A DNA stretch of 64,000 nt from Microbacterium allomyrinae (GTDB lineage: Bacteria > Actinomycetota > Actinomycetes > Actinomycetales > Microbacteriaceae): NCBI RefSeq assembly GCF_020682705.1, contig NZ_JAGTTN010000004.1:62001-126000 (forward strand), given 5' to 3'. Of the stretch, positions 57,460 to 64,000 are shown piece after piece (the stretch's first letter is position 1; every line of letters begins with the position of its first letter). Made by a program: the position numbers and the translations under genes. The notes below the pieces were generated by a model, which was not told the DNA's origin, did not search any database, and saw only the letters and a list, made by a program, of their open reading frames with translations.

Positions 57460-59183
57460 GCCGCCACCGCCAGCAGGAACTTAGCCACCGCGTGCCCGAG
57501 GTCGCGAGCAGCGGGCGGCGTGACTGCGTTCCCGGCCTGCTTGACCTTGTCCCGCTTCGACCCGAGGAGCAGGTAGTCGCGGGCGAAGCCCATCCCCGCC
57601 TGGATCTCGTGCGGTTCGAGCATCCGGAATCCGGCGTCGTCAACGTCGAGGCTGATCGGCTCGGACGGCTCAAGGATCGACTGGTGCCCGCCCGTGGTGA
57701 GCGTGCGCAGCGGCTCGTGAACCGGCGTGGACATCTCCGCGCCGCCCTCGTTGTTCCGCATCACGAGCGCGTGATGGTTGCCCTCGGCGCTCACTGTGTC
57801 GATTGGATGCGACGTCGGCTTCGCCACGCCGTGGTTCCGAAGCGGCACCACCAGGCCCGCGCTATCGACGGTTGTCACCGTCCCCATCGGGCTGTCCGTC
57901 GTGCGCGCCGCACCCTTGCTGTAGTACGGCACCAGCAGCCCGGTCTCGTTCCGGGTCGACTGCGTGCGCAGCGGGTCGGCGGCGGATGCCGCGCTCTTCC
58001 CATCGCGTCCTTCGACCGGAATCAGCAGCGATGCATGCGTGCCGCCGGCGACGATCGACGGGAGCTCGCGGGAGATCGGTTCCGAGCGTGATGCGTCAGC
58101 GCCGCTGACGTTGTTCACGATCAGCGGCGGTAGTGCGAGGCCATGCTCGGCCGTGCCGGTCTGCAGCGGCAGGGTCTGGTCGACCGGCCATGCACGGAGG
58201 TACTGCGATCCCGTGTTGACGCCGTCGTAGGTGTTGCCCGCTGCAGCCGCAACGAACGGACGCCAATGGCGCTCGATGCCGCGACGGATCCGCTCACGGG
58301 TCTTCTCGGCGAGCGGCTTCGCCCGGTCGCCGATGCGCGGCGCGGGCAGCGACCAGTCGATGATCGACTCCGCCGCCAGCCATCCCGGTTCGATCGGCTG
58401 CCAGCACTCGGGGCACCGGTAGAGGTACTGCGCCCGGTATCGGCCCCACTGCTCGGCCTTCTTGAACGCCTGCACCGCCTGGACCTCGCCGTGCTCGGGG
58501 CAGACGGCCATCGGGCGCGTCCACTTCCCGACGTTCGGGCCCGGGCGGTCCTTCGACGCGAGGTCCTCCCGCCACATCACGATGTACATCCGGTCGCGCG
58601 ACTGCGGGGCCGGGAGGCCGCCGATCTGTGCGTGCATGCTGTTCAGCCACACGAACTGCATCCGGTACCCGAGCGAACGCATCGCCATCTGCCACGCCTC
58701 GAACTGATCCCACCGGTACGCGTCCACGACGTTCTCGAGGATGATCGCCATGTACCGGTGGTGCTCCGCGAACCGCGGGATGTCCCACATCGTCGCGCGG
58801 GACCGGTTCGCGGCCTCATCCGGCATCGGGCGGGTGCCGTCGATCTCGAACAGAGCCTGATCCTGCTGACGCTGCCGCTTGATGCCCTTCGCGATCGAGT
58901 GGTTCGTGCACTCCGGGGATCCCCACAGCACGTGCGTCTTCGGGAAGTACGCCGGATTCACCTGCGAGATGTCAGCCTGCGAGTGATCCGTCTCCGGATG
59001 GTTCACCTGGTGCGACTCGATCGCCAGCGCCCAGTGATTCGCCGCGATCACCACGCGGTATCCCGCCTCGACGAGACCGGACGAGGACCCGCCAGCACCG
59101 CAGAAGAGATCCGTGACCGTGAGGCCGTTCCAGTCGACCGCGGGGTGCTGGTAGCCGATACGGTCGGCGACTGCGGCGGTCAC
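57456..59183 (-). CDS. Phage DNA cytosine-C5 methyltransferase
   Basis: The protein has 575 residues. C5-methyltransferase motifs are in order: I as VTDLFCGAGGSSSGLVEAGY (residues 24-43), IV as LWGSPECTNHS with catalytic Cys92 (Glu replaces the usual Pro before Cys), VI as IILENVVDAY (Glu150), VIII as PQSRDRMYIV (194-198), and X as VKQAGNAVTPPAARDLGHAV near 555. A CPEH..CPEC zinc ribbon (225-257) is inserted. The long recognition region (330-520) has repeated P-x-x-T-xT..ALV-like units. It probably protects phage DNA. The start overlaps the helicase gene (ATGA). Confidence 0.87.
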   Translation of the reverse strand: MTAAVADRIGYQHPAVDWNGLTVTDLFCGAGGSSSGLVEAGYRVVIAANHWALAIESHQVNHPETDHSQADISQVNPAYFPKTHVLWGSPECTNHSIAKGIKRQRQQDQALFEIDGTRPMPDEAANRSRATMWDIPRFAEHHRYMAIILENVVDAYRWDQFEAWQMAMRSLGYRMQFVWLNSMHAQIGGLPAPQSRDRMYIVMWREDLASKDRPGPNVGKWTRPMAVCPEHGEVQAVQAFKKAEQWGRYRAQYLYRCPECWQPIEPGWLAAESIIDWSLPAPRIGDRAKPLAEKTRERIRRGIERHWRPFVAAAAGNTYDGVNTGSQYLRAWPVDQTLPLQTGTAEHGLALPPLIVNNVSGADASRSEPISRELPSIVAGGTHASLLIPVEGRDGKSAASAADPLRTQSTRNETGLLVPYYSKGAARTTDSPMGTVTTVDSAGLVVPLRNHGVAKPTSHPIDTVSAEGNHHALVMRNNEGGAEMSTPVHEPLRTLTTGGHQSILEPSEPISLDVDDAGFRMLEPHEIQAGMGFARDYLLLGSKRDKVKQAGNAVTPPAARDLGHAVAKFLLAVAA

Positions 59184-61774
59184 GCTGCGTCTCCTTCTTC
59201 GATGGCGAGCAGGTCGAACAGCGTCGGGGTGGCCTGCGCCCCGTCGAGCTCCTGCTGGTACATGACGGCGTCACGGAACGACGTCGGGTTCAGTTCCGAC
59301 GCCCGCCCGCGGCGGCCGAGCTTCCGGGCCCGCAGCGGGACCGTGCCGAGCCCGCCGAACGGGTCATAGACCAGATCGCCACGGTTCGAGTACCGCTCGA
59401 TGAGGCGGTCGACGATGTCGAACTGCAACGGGCAGATGTGGAACTCCAGCGCCCGCCGGGACTGCTCCCCGTTGAGGGTCAGCATCCGGTTCACGTCATC
59501 CCAGACGTCGTGTCGCCACGAGCCGGGATCGAGTGACTTGAACGTTGACGGGAGCGCGTTCTTCTCCTGCAACGCTTCCCCGGTCTCGACGTGTGCTTCG
59601 AAGTCGTACACGTTCGCGCGTGTCTGGTTCTTGAACAGCCGCGAACGATGCTTCGGTTCGATGACGGCGAGCTCGGCAGGTGTCAGCAGCCGGTCCCCCG
59701 ATGATCGCCAGTCTGCGGCGGCGTCGATCTGCCATTTTGCGAGCGAGTAGTCCGGGATGGACTTCACCACTCGCTCGTCGGCGTAACCCTTTGAGCGGTC
59801 GGTCTGCGGCTTGTGGAAGATCAGCACGTACTCGGGTGAGCCGACGCCCATCTTCGTGCCGTCCTTCCGCATCTCGGTGTACCCGAGCCGGTAGGTCTGG
59901 TTGTTCTCCCGCACCACATCCGTGGTGATGGTGATCATCCCGAGGTAGTCGAATCCGTGCTTGAGCCCGTGCACGAGCGCTTCCGCGTGGAACGGTGACA
60001 CGGTGGGCACGCCGGCCCCGGTGACGTTGCCGAAGTTGATCCGGTCCTTCACGTGGCAGGCGTAGATCCGACCCGGTGCCAGAACCCTCCACAATTCCGG
60101 GGTCAGATAGTCCATCTGGGCCCAGAAGTGATCGTTGTTGTCGGTGTGGCCGAAGTCGTTGTAGTTCGGTGTGTACTCGTAGTGATTCGCGAACGGGATC
60201 GACGTGACGATCAGGTCGATCGAGTCCGTCGCGATGTGGTCGCGGGTTTCGAACACGGAATCGTTGAGCGCGACCGTCCACTCTCCGCCGACCTCCTCGA
60301 CTCGTTGCACCCCGATCGCGCGCTGCAACGCTTCCGACACCGCGGCGGGGTTCAGCCCGAACTCGCGGATGACGTCCGACATCGTCTCGGTGAGGTGGTC
60401 GTGCTCCTCCCACTTCTGCAGCAGGGTGTCGCGGACCTCAGATTCGGTCTCGGCGAAGATGAAGTGTGCCTCGACGGGATGTGTCTGGCCGAACCGCTGC
60501 ACGCGGTGGAGGGACTGGATGGTGTCGTTGAACTTGTAGGTGATGCCCACCCAGATCGCCGTGTGGCACTGCTGCAGGTTCATGCCCTGGCCGAGCATCA
60601 TGGGCTTCCCGATGAGCGCGTACGTTTCGCCGTCGCGCCATTCGTCGAGGCGTCGTTCCGCCTCCTCGTCGGTCAGTGAGCCGTGGACCGACGAGAACGT
60701 GAGGTGCGCAGCCCCCAGGGCCTTCTCGATCGCGTCCTGCTCGTCGTTCAGGTCGCACCACAGGATGATCTGCCCGCGCCCCTCACCGTCGATGTTGTGG
60801 GCTTCGACAATGGACATGAGTTCGGCGACACGCTCAGCGATCGTTTCCCGCTTCTCCCGCGCCGTGTCCTTGAGTGAGCGGCCGCCGCCGCGCACCAGAA
60901 CACCCTGGCCGTCACGATCGATCTGATCGGACTGCACACCCACCTCGACCTGATGCCACTGCACGTCGACCGGTGGCAAGTCGTAGCCGGTGTCCTCGAA
61001 GCCGAGATCTGACGGGCGCTGCACGAAGCACGCCCACGTGTTCAGCCACAGCCAGAACTCGTGCTCCTTGTGCGGGTACAGGCGGAGGTTGTTCGCCTTC
61101 GTGGAGTCGCGGACGAAGAACCGGGTGAGAGCCTGACCTGTGTCCATGATTCCCAGGAACCCGGCGTAGTGGATGAGCTCCTTGTGCCGGTTCGGTGAAG
61201 GGGTTGCGGTCGCGACGAAACGGTAGGTCTGGTGCTGGAACAGGTCCAGGAACGACTGGTACGTCTTCGAACCGAACGACCGCAGCACCGATGCCTCGTC
61301 AAGGCTGACCGCGTCGAAGTCGTCGACGTCGAGCTTCCCGTCCCGCACCGACTCGTAGTTGGTGACGTAGATCCCCGACCACTCCGGATCCATCTCCGAC
61401 GTGCGACGAATGAACCGCACCTCGAGCCCGAGCAGGTCGCGGCCGTCGCGGATGAACTCGCCGCGCACACCGAGCGGCGCGATGATCAGGGCCCGACCGC
61501 CCGCAACCTCAGATGCCGGGTGGGTGAGGCAGAGCCGCAGCGTCTCCAGCTGCATGATCGACTTGCCGAGACCGAACGCGGCGAAGATCGCACGACGGCC
61601 GCCGGCTACCGCCCACTTCACGATCGCACGCTGGTGCGGTTTCAGGATCTCGGAGATGTCGTCGTCATGGACCGGGAACCCGAACGAACGGTCGAACGAC
61701 ACCTTCTCGCGGATGAACTCCTCGTACGGGGCTGTCGGCTTCGCGAGGAACGTGGGGGACAGGAGCGCGCTCAT
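59180..61774 (-). CDS. SF2 helicase fused to an N4/N6 adenine/cytosine methyltransferase
   Basis: The protein has 864 residues. The N-terminal half (1-470) is an SF2 helicase: AFGLGKS (66-72), SLDEAS (158-162, DEAS box), ATATPSPNRHKEL, and HRVQRFGQ (423-430) as motif VI. The C-terminal half (490-864) is a beta-class amino-methyltransferase with LIVTSIPFANHYEY (524-528, motif IV variant of TSPPY). AdoMet site LVYDPFGGLGTVPLRARKLG follows near 801-820. The order (IV before I) is that of the beta class. It would move along DNA while modifying it. It overlaps the C5 gene by four bases. Confidence 0.82.
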   Translation of the reverse strand: MSALLSPTFLAKPTAPYEEFIREKVSFDRSFGFPVHDDDISEILKPHQRAIVKWAVAGGRRAIFAAFGLGKSIMQLETLRLCLTHPASEVAGGRALIIAPLGVRGEFIRDGRDLLGLEVRFIRRTSEMDPEWSGIYVTNYESVRDGKLDVDDFDAVSLDEASVLRSFGSKTYQSFLDLFQHQTYRFVATATPSPNRHKELIHYAGFLGIMDTGQALTRFFVRDSTKANNLRLYPHKEHEFWLWLNTWACFVQRPSDLGFEDTGYDLPPVDVQWHQVEVGVQSDQIDRDGQGVLVRGGGRSLKDTAREKRETIAERVAELMSIVEAHNIDGEGRGQIILWCDLNDEQDAIEKALGAAHLTFSSVHGSLTDEEAERRLDEWRDGETYALIGKPMMLGQGMNLQQCHTAIWVGITYKFNDTIQSLHRVQRFGQTHPVEAHFIFAETESEVRDTLLQKWEEHDHLTETMSDVIREFGLNPAAVSEALQRAIGVQRVEEVGGEWTVALNDSVFETRDHIATDSIDLIVTSIPFANHYEYTPNYNDFGHTDNNDHFWAQMDYLTPELWRVLAPGRIYACHVKDRINFGNVTGAGVPTVSPFHAEALVHGLKHGFDYLGMITITTDVVRENNQTYRLGYTEMRKDGTKMGVGSPEYVLIFHKPQTDRSKGYADERVVKSIPDYSLAKWQIDAAADWRSSGDRLLTPAELAVIEPKHRSRLFKNQTRANVYDFEAHVETGEALQEKNALPSTFKSLDPGSWRHDVWDDVNRMLTLNGEQSRRALEFHICPLQFDIVDRLIERYSNRGDLVYDPFGGLGTVPLRARKLGRRGRASELNPTSFRDAVMYQQELDGAQATPTLFDLLAIEEGDAA

Positions 61775-62268
61775 CGGATCTGCTCCAGCGCGAGAGGCGC
61801 GGCAGGAGCGAACTGGGCACGGACCCTCTGTTCAGCGAGGCTCTGACTGCGCGCCTGGACCTTCGCAGTAACCTCGATCCCTTCCGCGGACAAGACCTTG
61901 ACGGTGAATGTCCGGACACGGCCGGGGATGCCGAGGGCGTCGCAGAGGCGGTCGTAGTCGTGGCAGAGGCCGAGCCGGTCGGCCATGCGTGCGGCATCGT
62001 CGAAGAGCCAGGAGAGCCCGGGGTGCTCAGGGTGAATGCTCCCCTCGGGCACCTCGCCGATCTTTCGTGGGAGCTGGTGGACCCGCTCGCGCGGAACACG
62101 GAACACGGCACCGCCGCCGACCATGCGGACGTTGAGGTGGTCGCTGTAGACGCTCGTGACTTCGAACTCATCGCCTGCCCGGTACGCGACGCGCCCACTC
62201 GAGCTCGCGCGGTCACCTGCCCCGTCCGCGGCCGCGACGACATAGTCGCCCTTGTCGAAGGTGCTCAT
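61771..62268 (-). CDS. Hypothetical phage protein with SH3-like start, 165 residues
   Basis: The N-terminal half reads [35 protein letters not shown] and [14 protein letters not shown], an SH3-like beta barrel. The second half ([40 protein letters not shown]) is helical then beta. It may bind nucleic acid. It overlaps the helicase-methyltransferase gene (ATGA), so it may be part of that modification unit. Confidence 0.6.
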   Translation of the reverse strand: MSTFDKGDYVVAAADGAGDRASSSGRVAYRAGDEFEVTSVYSDHLNVRMVGGGAVFRVPRERVHQLPRKIGEVPEGSIHPEHPGLSWLFDDAARMADRLGLCHDYDRLCDALGIPGRVRTFTVKVLSAEGIEVTAKVQARSQSLAEQRVRAQFAPAAPLALEQIR

Positions 62269-62636
62269 GCTGCCACCGCCAGAACAGGCTGGACGGTGAG
62301 CGTGCGGAGCTTGCGGACCTCAGCGGCACGGCGGTTGTTCTCCGCCTGCGTGATCGCTTCCAGGTGTCTCGGATTGCAGCACGCCCGCGAACGGCACCCC
62401 GCCTTCCAGACATGGTCGATGTGGAAGCCGAACGGGATCGGGCCGTGCGCGATCGCGTACGCCACCCGGTGAGCACGAGCGACCTTCTTGTGGCCGAGGC
62501 TCATGATCGCGTAGCCGTTGTGGTTGCGGGCGCCGTCGTACACCCAGCAGTCGCCGTCGACCACGAGGTGCGCGTCCAGAGTCAGCGCGGCGGGGAGTTG
62601 TTCGGGTCGCGCCTTTGCGCGAAAGTAGGTGAGCAT
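62265..62636 (-). CDS. HNH homing-type endonuclease
   Basis: The protein has 123 residues. The HNH_3 pattern is clear: [39 protein letters not shown], then [20 protein letters not shown]. These give HIDH (first His), the Cys-rich loop and CNPxH, and [15 protein letters not shown] is the typical end. Such free-standing enzymes are common mobile genes in actinophages. ATGA overlap with the downstream gene. Confidence 0.85.
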   Translation of the reverse strand: MLTYFRAKARPEQLPAALTLDAHLVVDGDCWVYDGARNHNGYAIMSLGHKKVARAHRVAYAIAHGPIPFGFHIDHVWKAGCRSRACCNPRHLEAITQAENNRRAAEVRKLRTLTVQPVLAVAA

Positions 62637-62717
62637 CGTTCGTTCTTCCTGGCTAGGAGGGGTGCGTGGTGTGAAGGGGAACGGTCCGGCTGCAATCCGG
62701 ACCGTTCCCCGCTTTCG

Positions 62718-63836
62718 TCAGGCGTCGATGAGTCGCCCGAGCAGTTCGATCGCCTCACGGTTCGTCGCGTCCCGGGCCTCGGCGAACACGCCCTCGCGGA
62801 GCTTCTCCTTGTAGATCGGATCGACCGCCTTGCGGACCGCGTTGTAGACCTGCGTCCACCGGTCACCCCATCGAGGGAAAGCAGCGGCAGCGTCAGCGGC
62901 AGCGTCAGCGTCAGCGGCAGCGGCAGCGGCAGCGGCAGCGTCAGCGGCAGCGGCAGCGTCAGCGACAGCGTCAGCGACAGCGGCAGCGTCAGCGGCAGCG
63001 TCAGCGGCAGCGACAGCGACAGCGACAGCGGCAGCGGCAGCGTCAGCGACAGCGTCAGCGACAGCGACAGCGGCAGCGGCAGCGTCAGCGGCAGCGACAG
63101 CGACAGCGTCAGCGACAGCGGCAGCGGCAGCGTCAGCGGCAGCGACAGCGTCAGCGACAGCGGCAGCGTCAGCGGCAGCGGCAGCGTCAGCGACAGCGTC
63201 AGCGTCAGCGGCAGCGGCAGCGTCAGCGGCAGCGACAGCGTCAGCGGCAGCGACAGCGACAGCGTCAGCGACAGCGGCAGCGGCAGCGTCAGCGGCAGCG
63301 ACAGCGTCAGCGACAGCGGCAGCGTCAGCGGCAGCGGCAGGCTTGTCCTTGAGCTTCTCCGCGATCAGGTCCCGTAGGCGGTTGCGGGCTTTCGCTCGCG
63401 CCTCCCAGGCGGCATCACGCGCGCCGCGCACTGCCTGACGTGCGGCGGCCGCGGTGGCCTCGTCGGTGATCGGGTCCAGGTCGCGGAGTGCCTTCGCTTC
63501 CTTCTTGAGCCCGGCCGCGTCGAGCCATCGTGCTGTCGACGTGCGGATGGACCAGTCGAGAGCCATGTACCCGCGGGCTTCGTCGCGGCCGTCCCCGGCT
63601 GTGCCGATGAGGCGGGGGATGAACGGCTTCAGCTTCTGCCGGTCCGCGTCGGAGAGGCGGTCGTTGAGGCGGCGGCCGTACGACGCGAGAACGCGGGAGA
63701 CGCACTTCGGGTGGTCGGACCACGGTTCGCCGGCCACGTACGACGCGGCTTCGAGGAGGCAGGCGCCAGCCTCGAACGAGGCGTGTCCGCCGGCTTTCAG
63801 GGTGAGGGACTCGAGGTCCAGGGTAGGGATGGTCAT
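62718..63836 (-). CDS. Phage protein with a 76-unit Ala/Asp/Val hexamer-coded repeat
   Basis: This 372-residue protein has a folded N-terminal part (residues 1-165: [40 protein letters not shown]) and a low-complexity Ala-rich middle (about 168-320). In the middle every second residue is Ala coded GCT and the others are Ala, Asp or Val. A folded C-terminus follows ([40 protein letters not shown]). The middle should form one long helix. AAGGAG lies upstream; the second of two ATGs (63836) has better spacing. Similar Ala-rich actinophage proteins exist, with no known role. Confidence 0.75.
   Translation of the reverse strand: MTIPTLDLESLTLKAGGHASFEAGACLLEAASYVAGEPWSDHPKCVSRVLASYGRRLNDRLSDADRQKLKPFIPRLIGTAGDGRDEARGYMALDWSIRTSTARWLDAAGLKKEAKALRDLDPITDEATAAAARQAVRGARDAAWEARAKARNRLRDLIAEKLKDKPAAAADAAAVADAVAAADAAAAAVADAVAVAAADAVAAADAAAAADADAVADAAAAADAAAVADAVAAADAAAAAVADAVAVAAADAAAAAVAVADAVADAAAAAVAVAVAAADAAADAAAVADAVADAAAAADAAAAAAAAADADAAADAAAAFPRWGDRWTQVYNAVRKAVDPIYKEKLREGVFAEARDATNREAIELLGRLIDA
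62881..63340 (-). repeat. Hexanucleotide tandem repeat array within a gene
   Basis: The plus strand is made of 76 complete hexamers of the form NCAGCG plus a final GCAG. N is only G, T or A, never C. On the coding strand this yields alternating GCT (Ala) and GCC/GAC/GTC (Ala/Asp/Val). No other base varies anywhere in the array. Sixteen consecutive hexamers at 63085-63180 are repeated exactly at 63241-63336. Confidence 0.95.
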
Positions 63837-63861
63837 CATGCTCCTTCGGTGGTGGTTTTGG

Positions 63862-64000
63862 TCAGGCGTCGACGAGTTCGCCGTCGCGGATCACGGTGTT
63901 GCCGGGATGCTTCGATTCGGGGTTGCCGCACTTGCATCCGCGGCCGTGCGAGACGCGCTTCCGTGCGACCTTCTCGACCTGCCGGATCGCATCAGCGATA
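63862..64000 (-). CDS. C-terminal part of a small phage protein, partial
   Basis: The minus-strand frame runs off the window edge and ends at a TGA (63862-63864). The visible 45 residues read IADAIRQVEKVARKRVSHGR, then GCKCGNPESKHPGN and VIRDGELVDA. A CKCG plus His could bind a metal. The frame lies 22 bases upstream of the repeat-protein ATG region, so it is probably in the same transcript. No family is recognised. Confidence 0.6.
   Translation of the reverse strand, partial: IADAIRQVEKVARKRVSHGRGCKCGNPESKHPGNTVIRDGELVDA

Larger units (their letters stand above)
24401..64000. mobile_element. Temperate siphovirus-like prophage, right end outside the window
   Basis: From the attachment repeat onward the window is continuous phage DNA: integrase, a few rightward genes, then leftward tail-tip, lysis, tail, head, packaging and early genes. 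Packaging and head genes (SPP1-type portal and gp7-like protein, SU10/DUF5309-like capsid protein), a 915-residue tape measure and a frameshifted chaperone pair show a long-tailed phage. No structural gene appears broken, so it may be intact. Right attachment site, repressor and replication genes are presumably beyond 64 kb. Confidence 0.9.

Noticed and set aside
62881..63340. The repeat array as a CRISPR
   Set aside because: The unit is six bases with no spacers and lies in a coding frame; no cas genes are near.
62364..63377. Plus-strand open frame of 337 codons with Ser-Gly/Ser-Asp/Ser-Val repeats
   Set aside because: It is the antisense of the hexamer array and of the HNH gene. The array keeps several frames open by chance. 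Operon direction, ribosome site and folded flanks all support the minus-strand protein.

Overview
The window is high-GC actinobacterial DNA that looks like a Microbacterium or close Microbacteriaceae relative. The evidence is the codon use, GTG starts, leaderless promoters, the host gene families and the style of the prophage. This is inferred from reading alone, with no database search. It falls into four blocks.

Block 1 (1-11.5 kb) is an exopolysaccharide locus. It holds the tail of an upstream acidic protein, an O-antigen ligase/polymerase-like membrane protein, and a six-gene minus-strand operon (6969 down to 1672). In order the operon encodes two family 2 glycosyltransferases, a polysaccharide deacetylase, an ATP-grasp ligase, a PHP phosphoesterase and a rhamnosyltransferase-like enzyme. 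Every neighbouring pair overlaps. A VanZ-like protein, a WecG/TagA/CpsF transferase, the initiating undecaprenyl-phosphate sugar transferase and a second, anchored deacetylase complete the locus.

Block 2 (11.7-19.3 kb) is ordinary chromosome. It has a hypothetical protein, an ACT-domain protein, a TetR/MFS-exporter divergent pair, and a TetR/SDR/alcohol-dehydrogenase unit with a palindromic operator over its promoter. It ends with two small genes, a gene-poor stretch holding one copy of a dispersed repeat, and a GNAT acetyltransferase.

Block 3 (19.48-24.44 kb) is a small island bounded by two identical 40-bp direct repeats. Each repeat is the 3' part of a tRNA-Phe gene lying on the minus strand. 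The island carries an ATPase plus TOPRIM-like (DUF4276) gene pair resembling split OLD/PARIS-type defence, a second copy of the dispersed repeat, decayed sequence, and an Lrp regulator/LysE exporter/thioesterase set.

Block 4 (24.40 kb to the window end) is a temperate siphovirus-like prophage in the same tRNA-Phe site. The right attachment site and the intact tRNA should lie beyond 64 kb. An integrase and a few small genes read rightward. From 27.3 kb on everything reads leftward: a second tyrosine recombinase, tail-tip and SGNH hydrolase genes, lysis genes, tail, head and packaging genes. Beyond these lies a long chain of tightly overlapping small early genes, a C5 methyltransferase, a helicase-methyltransferase fusion, an HNH gene, and a protein with a 76-unit hexanucleotide array. 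No phage repressor, polymerase or primase is recognised in the window.
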